The notes under the pieces are model-generated. The model saw only the letters and a program-made list of their open reading frames with translations. It had not been told where the DNA came from and made no database searches. Positions 26,179 through 35,574 of a stretch of DNA of 64,000 bases are shown here, piece by piece. Position 1 is the stretch's first letter; each line of letters begins with the position of its first letter. This stretch comes from Brevundimonas sp. Leaf363 (lineage in GTDB: Bacteria; Pseudomonadota; Alphaproteobacteria; Caulobacterales; Caulobacteraceae). Made by a program: the position numbers and the translations under genes. The stretch spans positions 497,074 through 561,073 of the forward strand of contig NZ_LMPZ01000001.1 of the NCBI RefSeq assembly GCF_001424025.1, read 5' to 3'.

Positions 26179-28023
26179 TCAAGCGGTTTCTTCGGCGGGC
26201 CTGTGGCGAGCGGTCGCAGCTCGCAGGGCGCGGGTCGGGCTGGAGCGCCGTTCGAGCGGCGTCGCGGCCTGGAAGATCTGCCGGAACTGGTCGCGCCGCT
26301 CGTGGATCGAGGCCAGCACCAGGCCCATCGGCACGCCCAGGTCGACCAGGGTGTTCTCGGCCAGCTGCAGGGTCGCCTCCGTCGTCTCGGGAACCGCGTC
26401 GGTGACGCCCAGGGCGTAAAGGCGCGCGGCGTGACGGTCGTCGCGGGCGCGGGCGATCAGGATCATGTCCTGGCGGATGGCGCGGGCGGCGACGACCACC
26501 TCGTCGACCTTGGTGGGGGCGTCCATGGTGACGATCAGGGCGCGGGTGGACTGCACCCCGCAGGCCTTCAGCATCTCGCTGCGGCCCGCATCGCCGTAGT
26601 AGCAGTCGAAGCCCGCCTTGCGCGCCGCCTGCACGACCTGCGGATCGGAATCGATGGCGATGAAGGTCTGTTCATGCTCGGCCAGCAGCTCGCCGATCAG
26701 CCGACCGACGCGCCCGAAACCGACGATCATGACGGCCCCGTCGGCGGGCGGCGGCAACATGGGCGCGACCTCGGCCGCGGTCGCCGGCTTCTTGCCCGAC
26801 AGCCGCTGACCCAGCATGGCCAGCAGCGGCACGGTGAACATGCTCAGCGTCGCGGCCAGGATGACGGTCTGGGTGAAGCCGGGCGAGGCGACGCCCTCGA
26901 CCATTCCGGTGGCCAGGATGACGAAGGCGAACTCGCCCGCCGGGGCCAGCACCAGCGCCGTCTCAAGTCCCGCGCGGGCGCTGAGGCCGAACAGGCGGGC
27001 CAGGCCGAAGATGACCGCGGCCTTCAGCGCCGTCAGCCCGGCCAACAGACCCAGGACGATCCACGGATTGCGCGCCACCGCGTCCAGATCCAGCCCCAGG
27101 CCGACGTTGATGAAGAACACGCCCAGCAGCAGGCCCTTGAACGGCTCGATGGAGACCTCGACCTCGCGCCGGTACTCCGTTTCGGCCAGCAGGACGCCGG
27201 CGATCAGGGCGCCGATGCTCATGGACAGGCCGGCCGCCTGGGTCGCCATGCCCGAACCGACGACCACCAGCAGGCAGGCGGCCAGGAACAGCTCTGAGCC
27301 GCCGCCCTTGCTCTGGACCCGGGCGACCGAGCGGAACATGGGCCGCAGCACCACCCGGCCCAGCACGACCAGCAGCCCCAGGCCGATGGCGGCGGGCACC
27401 AGCGTCAGCAGCGTCGGCCCCATGGTGGCGAAGTCCAGCGCCTTGCCGGGCAGGGCCAGGGCCGCCAGGAAGCCGACGGTGATCAGGATGGGCGCCACGG
27501 CCAAATCCTGGGCCAGCAACACCGCGAAGGTGGCGCGTCCGACCGAGCCCTTCAGTCGTCCGCGCTCGGCCAGCACCGGCATGACCACGGCGGTCGACGA
27601 CAAGGCCAGCCCCATCCCCAGAACCGCCGACGAGACGAAGGTCTGGCCCATCACCCGGAAGGCGACGCCCAGCACCAGCGTACAGGCCAGCATCTGCAGC
27701 ATGCCCAGGCCGAAGACGAGCCGCCGCATGGCCTTCAGCCGCTCCCACGACAACTCCAGCCCGATCATGAACAGCAGGAAGGCGACGCCCAGTTCGGACA
27801 GGCTGTGCAGCTCGGCCTGGTCGCTGATGGTCAGCCAGAACAGCCAGGGATGCTCGCCGACGAAACGGCCGATGCCGTCGGGCCCCAACAGGATGCCGGC
27901 GCCGAGGAAGCCGAGTACGGGGCTGATCTTCAGGCGGCTGAAAAGCGGAACCACCACGCCGGCGGCGGCCAGAAAGACCAGTAGGTCGCTGTAGGCCCTG
28001 GCGCCGCTCTCGTGCATTCGCAT
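26179..28023 (-). CDS. CPA2 family monovalent cation/proton antiporter with RCK domain (KefB/KefC-like)
   Basis: The 614-residue inner-membrane protein has about 12-13 membrane segments (12-400): for example SPVLGFLGAGILLGPDGIG, GLELSWERLKAMR and LSSTAVVMPVLAERGRL. A cytosolic RCK_N domain (about 430-560) follows with the nucleotide motif IVGFGRVGRLIGELL and acidic IAIDSD. Such proteins exchange K+ (or Na+) for H+ in pH or osmotic control and electrophile defence. The KefC signature HALE is not seen, so glutathione gating is uncertain. The start is ATG 28023; another ATG six bases downstream is possible. Confidence 0.88.
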   Translation of the reverse strand: MRMHESGARAYSDLLVFLAAAGVVVPLFSRLKISPVLGFLGAGILLGPDGIGRFVGEHPWLFWLTISDQAELHSLSELGVAFLLFMIGLELSWERLKAMRRLVFGLGMLQMLACTLVLGVAFRVMGQTFVSSAVLGMGLALSSTAVVMPVLAERGRLKGSVGRATFAVLLAQDLAVAPILITVGFLAALALPGKALDFATMGPTLLTLVPAAIGLGLLVVLGRVVLRPMFRSVARVQSKGGGSELFLAACLLVVVGSGMATQAAGLSMSIGALIAGVLLAETEYRREVEVSIEPFKGLLLGVFFINVGLGLDLDAVARNPWIVLGLLAGLTALKAAVIFGLARLFGLSARAGLETALVLAPAGEFAFVILATGMVEGVASPGFTQTVILAATLSMFTVPLLAMLGQRLSGKKPATAAEVAPMLPPPADGAVMIVGFGRVGRLIGELLAEHEQTFIAIDSDPQVVQAARKAGFDCYYGDAGRSEMLKACGVQSTRALIVTMDAPTKVDEVVVAARAIRQDMILIARARDDRHAARLYALGVTDAVPETTEATLQLAENTLVDLGVPMGLVLASIHERRDQFRQIFQAATPLERRSSPTRALRAATARHRPAEETA

Positions 28024-28176
28024 CCCCGTGTGCCGGTCACATAAGCACGGCCAAGCTGACTTGCACGAGGGCGAAGCCATTCGACATGAACAATATTTAA
28101 CAGACCTCGACGCCCGACGGGCCTAAACCGTCGACCATCCGCCCGTGGTGTTTCGCGGGCCAGTGGATTGTATTTC

Positions 28177-30318
28177 ATGAAGTCGCTTCTGATTGGGGGC
28201 GCGCTCGCGGCCCTGCTCCTGCCCGCCGCCGCGTCTGCCCAGACCCAGGCCATTGCGGACAACCACGATCACGCCTGCCTCAACGCGGCCTGCACCCAGG
28301 TCAGCATCATGGACGCCTTCCTCGAGCAGGACGCCGGCGGCCACTACACGGGGACAGAGTCGCCCCGCTACGGGACCTGGGGTTTCGACCTCGCCGGTCG
28401 CGACACCTCGGTGAAGCCGGGCGACGACTTCTTCCGCTACGCCAACGGCTCGGCCTTCGACACCCTGGTCATCCCCTCGGACCGGACCAGCTATGGTTCG
28501 TTCAACCTGCTGCGCGAGCTGTCCGACAACCGGCTGAAGGTGATGGTCGATGAACTGACCGCCCGCAGCGATCTTCGGGCCGGCACCGATGAACAGCGTA
28601 TCGCCGACCTGTACCGCAGCTATGCCGACCAGGCCCGCGTCGATCAGCTGGACGCCCAGCCGATCCAGCCCCTGCTGGCCCAGATCCGCCAGATCCAGAC
28701 GCGTGAGCAGATGGCGGCGTGGATGGGCGGTTCGCAGGCCCGTTTCGGCGCCAGCATCTTCGGCGCCTTCATCAGCGACGACGCCAAGAACCCCTCGCGC
28801 TACGTCACCTATCTGAACCAGAGCGGCATCGGCCTGCCCACGCGCGACTATTATCTGGACGCGCGCTACGCGGACAAGAAGGCCGCCTATCAGGCCTACG
28901 CCGCCCAGATGCTGGAGATGATCGGTTGGGACAACCCGGCCGCGGCGGCCGAACAGATCGTCGCCATGGAAACCCAGATCGCCCAAGTCCAGTGGACCCC
29001 GGCCGAGAACCGCGACGACGACAAGACCTACCACGCCTTCACCCCGGCCGAGCTGACCGCCGCGGCGCCGGGCTTTGACTGGGCGGGCTATCTGAACGCC
29101 GCCGGCCTGGGCGCCGTGGACACGGTGATCGTTCGCCAGGACACCGCCTTCCCCAAGATCGCGGCCGTCTTCGCCGAAACGCCGATCGAGACCCTGCGCG
29201 CCTGGCAGGCCTTCCGCACCGCGTCAGAGGCGGCGCCCTATCTGTCGCAACGCTTCTCGGACGCCCAATGGGCCTTCTATTCGCATGAGCTGAGCGGCGC
29301 GCCGGAACAGCGCGTGCGTGACAAGCGCGCCGTGTCCTTCGCCGAAGGCGCGGTGGGCGAGGCGTTCGGCCGGCTGTATGTCGCCGACTATTTCCCGGCC
29401 TCGTCCAAGGCCCAGATGGAGCAGCTGGTCGCCAACCTGCGCACCGCCCTGGCCAACCGCATCCAGCACTTGGACTGGATGAGCGAAGAGACCAAGGCCC
29501 AGGCCCAGTACAAGCTGGACCACTTCAACGTGAAGATCGGCTATCCGACCAAGTGGCGCGACTACTCCGACCTGTCGGTGAGCGGCGACGATCTGGTCGG
29601 CAATGTCGAGGCGGTCGCCAAGTTCGACTGGGCCTTCGAGCTGGGTCGCCTGAACCGTCCGGTCGACAAGGACGAGTGGGGCATGACGCCCCAGACGGTG
29701 AACGCCTACTACGACCAGACCAAGAACGAGATCGTCTTCCCGGCCGCCATCCTGCAGCCGCCCTTCTTCGATCCGAACGCGGACCCGGCCGTGAACTACG
29801 GCGGCATCGGCGGGGTCATCGGTCACGAAATCGGCCACGGCTTCGACGACCAGGGGCGCAAGTCGGACGGCGACGGCGTGCTGCGCGACTGGTGGACCGC
29901 CGGGGACGCCACGCGCTTCCAGGCCAAGACCGAGCAACTGGGCGCGCAATACGCCACCTATGAGCCGATCGCGGGCTTCCACATCGATCCGGCCCTGACC
30001 ATGGGCGAGAACATCGGCGACATGGCCGGTGTGACGGTGGGTTTGGACGCCTACCACCTGTCGCTGAACGGTCAGCCCGCGCCGGTGCTGGACGGCCTGA
30101 CGGGCGACCAGCGCTTCTTCCTGGGCTGGGCGCAGGTGTGGCGTTCCAAGTACCGCGACACGGCCCTGCAGCAGCAGGTCGCCACCGACCCGCACTCGGC
30201 CGCGCAGTTCCGCGTTATCGGCCCGGTGCGCAACGCGGACGCCTGGTACGAAGCCTTCAACGTCCAGCCGGGCGAGAAATACTACGTCGCCCCGGAGGAC
30301 CGCGTCCGCCTCTGGTAG
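28177..30318 (+). CDS. M13 family zinc endopeptidase (neprilysin/PepO-like)
   Basis: The 713-residue exported protease has a signal peptide (MKSLLIGGALAALLLPAAASAQ). The mature protein begins with a His/Cys-containing stretch, then GTWGFDLAGRDTSVKPGDDFFRYANG, the start of the M13 N-terminal domain. The catalytic site is GGVIGHEIGHGFDDQG (HExxH about 550-554), and ENIGDMAGV supplies the third ligand Glu. The C-terminus ends DRVRLW, typical of M13 proteins. These enzymes cleave small peptides in the periplasm or outside. ATG 28177 is preferred over TTG 28168 because the signal peptide begins there. Confidence 0.93.
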   Translation: MKSLLIGGALAALLLPAAASAQTQAIADNHDHACLNAACTQVSIMDAFLEQDAGGHYTGTESPRYGTWGFDLAGRDTSVKPGDDFFRYANGSAFDTLVIPSDRTSYGSFNLLRELSDNRLKVMVDELTARSDLRAGTDEQRIADLYRSYADQARVDQLDAQPIQPLLAQIRQIQTREQMAAWMGGSQARFGASIFGAFISDDAKNPSRYVTYLNQSGIGLPTRDYYLDARYADKKAAYQAYAAQMLEMIGWDNPAAAAEQIVAMETQIAQVQWTPAENRDDDKTYHAFTPAELTAAAPGFDWAGYLNAAGLGAVDTVIVRQDTAFPKIAAVFAETPIETLRAWQAFRTASEAAPYLSQRFSDAQWAFYSHELSGAPEQRVRDKRAVSFAEGAVGEAFGRLYVADYFPASSKAQMEQLVANLRTALANRIQHLDWMSEETKAQAQYKLDHFNVKIGYPTKWRDYSDLSVSGDDLVGNVEAVAKFDWAFELGRLNRPVDKDEWGMTPQTVNAYYDQTKNEIVFPAAILQPPFFDPNADPAVNYGGIGGVIGHEIGHGFDDQGRKSDGDGVLRDWWTAGDATRFQAKTEQLGAQYATYEPIAGFHIDPALTMGENIGDMAGVTVGLDAYHLSLNGQPAPVLDGLTGDQRFFLGWAQVWRSKYRDTALQQQVATDPHSAAQFRVIGPVRNADAWYEAFNVQPGEKYYVAPEDRVRLW

Positions 30319-30346
30319 GACTGCGTTCGACGGTTGATCGAGTTCA

Positions 30347-30379
30347 GGGCCGGGGCTTCACGCTCCGGCCCTTTTCTTT
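30347..30379 (+). terminator. Intrinsic terminator of the M13 peptidase gene
   Basis: A GC-rich stem GGGCCGG...CCGGCCC with a short loop is followed by CTTTTCTTT. It lies 29 bases after the stop codon on the plus strand. Confidence 0.8.
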
Positions 30380-30407
30380 GCTCAGTCGGGGCTGGGTAGC
30401 GCGCACG

Positions 30408-30450
30408 AAAAAGCCCGCTGCGGGGGATACATCGCAGCGGGCTTTCTTTC
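30408..30450. terminator. Bidirectional strong terminator
   Basis: AAAGCCCGCTGCG (30410-30422) pairs perfectly with CGCAGCGGGCTTT (30433-30445) over 13 bp. T-rich sequence follows on both strands: TTTCTTTC on plus and TTTTTCG on minus. It is well placed to end minus-strand transcripts running out of hisS and backs up the terminator at 30347. Confidence 0.8.
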
Positions 30451-30622
30451 GCTCTCTGACGGAGCGGACGTTTCCTCCCCGAAACGCCTTCGAGAGGGGA
30501 TGCTTTCGCGTCACCGCCTCGAGTTACGCCAGATGCCGCCAACGACTGGTCCAAGTCAATCAACGCATGGGGGAAAACCCGAAATTCTTTGACTAAACCT
30601 CGATAACTCACAGCGTCGTGAG
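30446..30622. other. Hairpin-rich non-coding stretch between terminator and hisS
   Basis: No plausible coding frame is seen. Short inverted repeats are packed in 30449-30487 (CGCTC/GAGCG and CGTTTC/GAAACG) and further CCCC/GGGG pairing is possible near 30474-30500. On the minus strand the segment ends in the strong terminator at 30408-30450, so it could be the hisS 3' untranslated region or a small RNA. The 304-base gap 30319-30622 holds only this and the two terminators. Confidence 0.35.
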
Positions 30623-32116
30623 CTATTTTATCGAAGAACCTTCGATAATCCCGCGAACGACCGCGACCAGGTCGCCGCGCGGAGCCGTCACCTGGCCCGG
30701 CCGATCGGTCTTCCACGCTGCGTTATCAGAGACTTGCGCCGCCATCGCGCGGCCGGCGTCCAGGTCCTTGATCGTGACGATCCCGGCCGCCAGCTCGTCC
30801 CCGCCCAGTATGACGACCGCCGGCGCACGGCGTCGGTCGGCGTACTTCATCTGCGCCTTCATGCCGGCGCGGCCCAGATAGACCTCTGCCGCGACGCCTG
30901 CCGCCCGCAGCTCGGTCGCGGCGGCCAGGTAGTGGGCCATGTCGTCCTGCGAGAAGGCGATCACAACCACGGGGCCGCGCACATCGGCGCCCGGCGCGCG
31001 ACCGGCCGCCGCCAGCGCCGAGGCCAACCGCGAGACGCCGAACGAAAAGCCGGTCGCCGGCGTCCGCTCGCCCGTGAAGCGCGCCACCAGATCGTCGTAG
31101 CGACCACCGCCGCCGATCGAGCCGAAGCGCACGGGCCGACCCTTGTCGTCCACCGTCTTCAGCAGCAGCTCGGCCTCGAACACCGCGCCCGTATAATATT
31201 CCAGCCCGCGCACGATGGTCGGGTCGAACCGCGCCTCGTCCTCCGACAGACCCAGGGCGCCCAGCGCCGCGTCGATCGCCGCCAGCTCCTCCAGCGCCCG
31301 CGCGCCCGGTGCGCCCAGATCGACGGCGTCGGATACCGCATCCAGGATGGCCCCGCGCGACGCGGCCGGATCCGACGCCGAGGTCAAAAAGGCCTGGATG
31401 GCGTCGACGGCCTTCGGCGCCAGCTGCGCGCCCTTGGTGTAGTCGCCCGACTCGTCCAGCCGACCTTCGCCCAGCAGCAGGGCCGTCCCGTCCCAGCCCA
31501 GCCGGTCGTGCTTGTCCACGGCGCGCAGGGCGGTCAGCCGCTGGCCGGCGTCGGTGACGCCCGCAGCTTCGAAGAGGCCGTCGAACAGCTTGCGGCTGGA
31601 AATGCGGACCACCGCCTGGCCATCGTCCAGACCCGCCGCCTTCAGTCCCTCGCAGGCCATGGCCACGATCTCGGCGTCCGATTCCGGGCGATCCGAGCCG
31701 ACGGTGTCGGCGTCGCACTGGACAAACTCGCGGAAGCGGCCGGGGCCGGGCTTCTCGTTGCGCCAGACCGGACCGAAGGCGTACCGGCGATAGGGCTTGG
31801 GCAGGGTCTCCCAGGTCTGGGCCGCGAACCGGGCCAGCGGCGCCGTGTGGTCGTAGCGCAGGGCCATCCACTGGTCGTCGTCGTCCTGCAACGCCAGCAC
31901 GCCCTCGTTCGGGCGGTCGGTGTCGGGCAGGAACTTGCCCAGGGCGTCGACGTATTCGAAGGCCGGCGTCTCCAGCGGCTCGAAGCCCCAGCGCTCGTAC
32001 ACCTCGGACACCGCCCGCACGATGCGGCGCTCGGCCACCAGGGCGGCGCCGCGCTTGTCGGAGAAGCCGCGCGGATTGCGGGCTTCGGGGCGTTGAGCAG
32101 CGTCTTCGGTCGTCAT
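30623..32116 (-). CDS. hisS: Histidyl-tRNA synthetase
   Basis: This class II aminoacyl-tRNA synthetase of 497 residues charges tRNA-His. It shows NPRGFSDKRGAALVAERRI (motif 1 region), RYDHTAPLARF, YRRYAFGPVWRNEKPGPGRFREFVQCD (motif 2), the histidine-binding RGLEYYTGAVFE, and GGGGRYDDLVARF with GFSFGVSRL (motif 3). An anticodon-binding domain follows (from about residue 375). Its length exceeds that of the E. coli enzyme, and alphaproteobacteria such as Caulobacter are known to have a divergent HisRS matched to an unusual tRNA-His. It lies 9 nt downstream of the DUF418 gene on the same strand. Confidence 0.93.
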   Translation of the reverse strand: MTTEDAAQRPEARNPRGFSDKRGAALVAERRIVRAVSEVYERWGFEPLETPAFEYVDALGKFLPDTDRPNEGVLALQDDDDQWMALRYDHTAPLARFAAQTWETLPKPYRRYAFGPVWRNEKPGPGRFREFVQCDADTVGSDRPESDAEIVAMACEGLKAAGLDDGQAVVRISSRKLFDGLFEAAGVTDAGQRLTALRAVDKHDRLGWDGTALLLGEGRLDESGDYTKGAQLAPKAVDAIQAFLTSASDPAASRGAILDAVSDAVDLGAPGARALEELAAIDAALGALGLSEDEARFDPTIVRGLEYYTGAVFEAELLLKTVDDKGRPVRFGSIGGGGRYDDLVARFTGERTPATGFSFGVSRLASALAAAGRAPGADVRGPVVVIAFSQDDMAHYLAAATELRAAGVAAEVYLGRAGMKAQMKYADRRRAPAVVILGGDELAAGIVTIKDLDAGRAMAAQVSDNAAWKTDRPGQVTAPRGDLVAVVRGIIEGSSIK

Positions 32117-32125
32117 GGCGCGCGC

Positions 32126-33394
32126 TTACGCGATCGCCGGAGCCCCCGCAACGTCGCGCCGGATCGGCAGCAGGCGGCCATAGCTCAGGCAGCGCCAGAC
32201 CCACTCCAGCGGCCCCATCGAGAAGCGCGACAACCACCAGCTGGACCAGATCAGCTGCAGCACCCAGATCGCGATGACGATGCCCCACAGCGCGGGGCGG
32301 TCCACCTGGCCCAGCAAGGCGCCGCGCCCGCCATAGAAGATCGACGTCATGATGATCGACTGGGTCAGGTAGTTGGTGAACGCCATCTGTCCCGCGCGCG
32401 CCAGCGGGGTCAGCCACGTCGCCCCGCCGCGCCACAGCAGGATGAGGATCGAGGCGTAGGCCAGCGAGATCAGCGGCGTGAGCAGGGCGACGACCCCGTC
32501 GGCCCCCAGAATAAGCCTTTCATCGACAGACGCCTGCCACTCCAGCCAGCCCACGACCGCCAGGCTCGCGGCCCCGACGGCGATCATCACGCCATAGCGC
32601 CAGGCGCTCGAGCGCCCGGCCAGGAAGCCGGACTTGAAGAGGCTGAGGCCGATCAGCATCAGCCCCAGGGTCGGGATCACCGCGATCGTCTCGAACATCA
32701 TCAGATTGACGTACTGGCGCGCGTTCAGCGCCTGCGCGCCCTGGAAGGAGCCGCGACCTTCCGCGATGTCCGCCGCCACCTTGGCCTTCATCTCGGCTTG
32801 GCGCTCGGGTCCCGGAACGAACTGCTCGATCGCCTTCGCCTTCTGCTCGGGCGGGGCCAGATTGATCGCGGCCGGCGCCATCTGCAGCGCGGCGAACAGC
32901 AGGAACAGCGGCAGACCGACGCGCATCAGCGTCCTGGCCTTCAGGCCCCGCAACCACAGGGCCGCGACCATGGCGGTCACGGCGTAAAGGCTGAGCACAT
33001 CGCCCCACCAGATCAGGAAGCCGTGGATCATGGCGATGACGAACAGCCAGCCGACGCGCCGCCACACCAGGCGACCGCGCGCCTTGTCCGTCCGGTCGCC
33101 GCCCACCAGGAACAGCGAGACCCCGAACAGCATCGAGAACAGGGTGATGCACTTCTCGTGGAAGAAGGCGTCGACCACCCATTTCGCGATGGCCGCGCCG
33201 CCCTCGTTCGAGAAGGGCCACAGCGCGATCGATCCATAGGCCGACATCGGGCCGGCGAACCCGTCCGCGTTCACGGCCAGGATGCCCAGGATGGCCAGGC
33301 CCCGGATCAGGTCCAGCACGGCGATGCGCGCCTTGGGCGCCACCGGCCGCAGCGGCGTCGCGGATCCGGCCTCGGCCGGTACGGTCTGTGTCAT
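32126..33394 (-). CDS. DUF418 family multi-pass membrane protein
   Basis: This 422-residue inner-membrane protein has about ten hydrophobic segments. The N-terminal part with ARIAVLDLIRGLAILGILAVN and FSMLFGVSLFLVGG is typical of DUF418/YeiB proteins, and the conserved C-terminal DUF418 block includes LTPLARAGQMAFTNYLTQSII and GPLEWVWRCLSYGRLLP. The function of the family is unknown; related folds are acyltransferase-like or transporters. It lies directly upstream of hisS and may share its transcript. Confidence 0.8.
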   Translation of the reverse strand: MTQTVPAEAGSATPLRPVAPKARIAVLDLIRGLAILGILAVNADGFAGPMSAYGSIALWPFSNEGGAAIAKWVVDAFFHEKCITLFSMLFGVSLFLVGGDRTDKARGRLVWRRVGWLFVIAMIHGFLIWWGDVLSLYAVTAMVAALWLRGLKARTLMRVGLPLFLLFAALQMAPAAINLAPPEQKAKAIEQFVPGPERQAEMKAKVAADIAEGRGSFQGAQALNARQYVNLMMFETIAVIPTLGLMLIGLSLFKSGFLAGRSSAWRYGVMIAVGAASLAVVGWLEWQASVDERLILGADGVVALLTPLISLAYASILILLWRGGATWLTPLARAGQMAFTNYLTQSIIMTSIFYGGRGALLGQVDRPALWGIVIAIWVLQLIWSSWWLSRFSMGPLEWVWRCLSYGRLLPIRRDVAGAPAIA

Positions 33395-33451
33395 GGAAGC
33401 CCCCCGGCGAACCCGCGCTCACCGTGGCCTATCGGACGATGGGCCACAAGG

Positions 33452-34018
33452 TCAGGAGGCGTCGCCCGACCGCATCAGGCCCAGGCGGTCCCGCACCACC
33501 GGCGCCTCCCGGAAGGCGATGAAGGCCAGGCACAGGCCCGCCCACAGGGCGTAGCTGACGCCCACCAGGATGGCGACGGGCAGGGCGCCGACGCCGAAGA
33601 TCAGGACGGTGGTCTCGGATGCGCCGAAGGCCTGGGCCACGTCGCCCGCCTCGAAGGCGCCGGCGGCCACCATCAGCACCGCCATGATGGTCTGCAGCAC
33701 CGCCGCCAGGATGCCGCCGTACAGCATCACCCGCCAGACGACGCCCAGCCGTGTGCCGGGACGCCCGGTCCGCGCCCGCTCGACCTTCAGCCGCCAGATG
33801 CCGAAGGGCAGGGCGATCAGGCCGACGATCATCACCATGATGCGCCAGTCCAGCTCGATCCCCGGCGTCCAGTTCTGCGGCGGCCAGATCAGCAGGGTGA
33901 TCAGCAGCGGCGGCCACAGGGCGCCGGCGACACAGGCGGCGGCCAGCGTCCAGCTCTCCTTGCGCCACGCCACGACCGTCTGGCCGGGCAGGTCATCGGG
34001 CTTCAGGTCGCGGATCAT
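33452..34018 (-). CDS. Hypothetical four-segment membrane protein
   Basis: The 188-residue protein has about four hydrophobic segments (WTLAAACVAGALWPPLLITLL, IMVMIVGLIALPFGIW, VMLYGGILAAVLQTIMAVLM, VLIFGVGALPVAILVGVSYALW) with charged ends. I do not recognise a family. Its ATG overlaps the stop of the upstream 3-hydroxyacyl-CoA dehydrogenase gene (ATGA), so it is co-translated with it. Confidence 0.65.
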   Translation of the reverse strand: MIRDLKPDDLPGQTVVAWRKESWTLAAACVAGALWPPLLITLLIWPPQNWTPGIELDWRIMVMIVGLIALPFGIWRLKVERARTGRPGTRLGVVWRVMLYGGILAAVLQTIMAVLMVAAGAFEAGDVAQAFGASETTVLIFGVGALPVAILVGVSYALWAGLCLAFIAFREAPVVRDRLGLMRSGDAS

Positions 34019-34893
34019 CGGGTCGGCACCGGTTCAGGGCCGGAATAGTCGTAGAAGCCGCGCCCCGACTTGCGACCCAGCCAGCCGGCCTCGACGTACT
34101 TCACCAGCAGCGGGCAGGGCCGATATTTCGAGTCCGCCAGCCCCTCGTACAGCACGTTCATGATGGCCAGGGCGACGTCCAGGCCCATGAAGTCGGCCAG
34201 CTCCAGCGGGCCCATCGGGTGGTTGGCGCCCAGGCGCAGCGCCTTGTCGATCGAGGCCACGTCGCCCACGCCCTCGTACAGGACGTAGATCGCCTCGTTC
34301 ATCATCGGCACCAGGATGCGGTTGACGATGAAGGCCGGGAAATCCTCGGCGTTGGTGGTGGTCTTGCCCAGGCTCTCGGCGAAGGCGACGGCCGTGTCAT
34401 AGGTGGCGGCCGACGTGGCGATGCCGCGCACGATCTCGACCAGCTTCATCACCGGCGCCGGCTTCATGAAGTGCAGGCCGATGAACCGCTCCGGCCGGTC
34501 CGTGACCGACGCCAAGCGGGTGATCGAGATGGAGGAGGTGTTGGATGCCAGAAGCGTGTCGGGGCCCAGCAGCGGCGTCAGCGACTGGAACAGGGCCTTC
34601 TTGACCGCCTCTTCCTCGACCGCCGCCTCGATCACCAGATCGGCGCGGGCCGCCTCGGCCAGGCTGTCCGTGACCTTGATGCGGCCCAGCGCCGCCTGAC
34701 CGGCGCCGGCGTCGACCACCCCGCGTTCGCCCTGACGGGCCAGGCTGGCGGCGATGGCGGCCTGCGCATGCGGCAGCCGCTCGGCCGCCACGTCGTAGAT
34801 CAGCACGTCATAGCCGCCCAGCGCCGCCACCTGGGCGATGCCTGCCCCCATCTGTCCGGCGCCGAGCACGGCGACTGTCCTGATCGTGGTCAT
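34015..34893 (-). CDS. 3-hydroxyacyl-CoA (3-hydroxybutyryl-CoA) dehydrogenase
   Basis: The 292-residue enzyme interconverts (S)-3-hydroxyacyl-CoA and 3-ketoacyl-CoA with NAD. It has the N-terminal Rossmann motif VAVLGAGQMGAGIAQVAA and acidic YDVA, the DLVIEAAVEEEAVKK segment, NTSSISITRLA, and the family signature HFMKPAPVMKLVEIVRG. The C-terminal domain has GFIVNR-like PAFIVNRILVPMMNEAI and ANHPMGPLELADFMGLD. Length is typical of a stand-alone HBD-type enzyme. It fits PHB or short-chain fatty-acid metabolism, as do phaZ and the thiolase elsewhere in the window. Confidence 0.9.
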   Translation of the reverse strand: MTTIRTVAVLGAGQMGAGIAQVAALGGYDVLIYDVAAERLPHAQAAIAASLARQGERGVVDAGAGQAALGRIKVTDSLAEAARADLVIEAAVEEEAVKKALFQSLTPLLGPDTLLASNTSSISITRLASVTDRPERFIGLHFMKPAPVMKLVEIVRGIATSAATYDTAVAFAESLGKTTTNAEDFPAFIVNRILVPMMNEAIYVLYEGVGDVASIDKALRLGANHPMGPLELADFMGLDVALAIMNVLYEGLADSKYRPCPLLVKYVEAGWLGRKSGRGFYDYSGPEPVPTR

Positions 34894-34996
34894 GGGCGAA
34901 GGTTGTACGCTGGAAGGCTCAAAGGTCGGCCGGGCACCTTATGGCGAAGCAGCCGCCGCGCAAGGCCCCAAACGCGACAGGGTCAATACAAACGGA

Positions 34997-35311
34997 TCAG
35001 TAGAAGGCGCTGAGCGCCGCCGCGTGGGCCGCCGGCAGCAGATAGGCCTTGATCCCCTGGATCAGGATGATGGCGACCACCGGACTGACGTCGATGCCGC
35101 CCAGCGGCGGAATGACCCGGCGGAACGGGGCCAGCAGCGGATAACAGATCCGGTCCAGCATGTCGGCGATCTGGGCGATGCCGCGATTGCGCCGGTTCAG
35201 CACGTCGAAGGCGAACAGCCAGCTCAGGATCGCCGTCACGATGATCACGAACAGCATCAGCGACAGGATCGAGTCGGCGATGAAGAAGATAAAGTTGATC
35301 AGGGCGGGCAT
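34997..35311 (-). CDS. YggT family membrane protein
   Basis: This 104-residue protein has two hydrophobic segments (INFIFFIADSILSLMLFVIIVTAIL and VVAIILIQGIKAYLLP) flanking the family core DRICYPLLAPFRRVIPPLGGIDVSP. YggT proteins are implicated in osmotic shock and, in other bacteria, in cell division or thylakoid organisation. The ATG at 35311 is preferred; the frame is open slightly upstream. Confidence 0.85.
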   Translation of the reverse strand: MPALINFIFFIADSILSLMLFVIIVTAILSWLFAFDVLNRRNRGIAQIADMLDRICYPLLAPFRRVIPPLGGIDVSPVVAIILIQGIKAYLLPAAHAAALSAFY

Positions 35312-35458
35312 GGGCGGCGGCGTCTCCGGGGATTTCACCGCTTCTAGCCCGGCGAAAGCGCCGCCGCCACTGCGACGCGCGCGCGCCGCGAACCCGTTGA
35401 CACCGACGCCCCCGCCCGCCTATGTCGCGCCCTCGCCTGACCGGGCCATACCGGACGG

Positions 35459-35533
<75 letters not shown>

Positions 35534-35534
<1 letters not shown>

Positions 35535-35550
35535 TCCTGCCTCGCAGGAT
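35534..35550 (+). terminator. Hairpin just after the tRNA
   Basis: ATCCTGC, CTC, GCAGGAT forms a 7-bp perfect hairpin starting at the last tRNA base. There is no T-tract, so it may mark termination or a 3' processing boundary. Confidence 0.4.
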
Positions 35551-35574
35551 CTGGCGGACATCACAGGGTTGCGG

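Noticed and set aside
30450..30490. Resemblance to a GAGGAAA-GTCC segment of RNase P RNA on the minus strand
   Set aside because: The rest of the conserved RNase P core is absent and the available length is too short.
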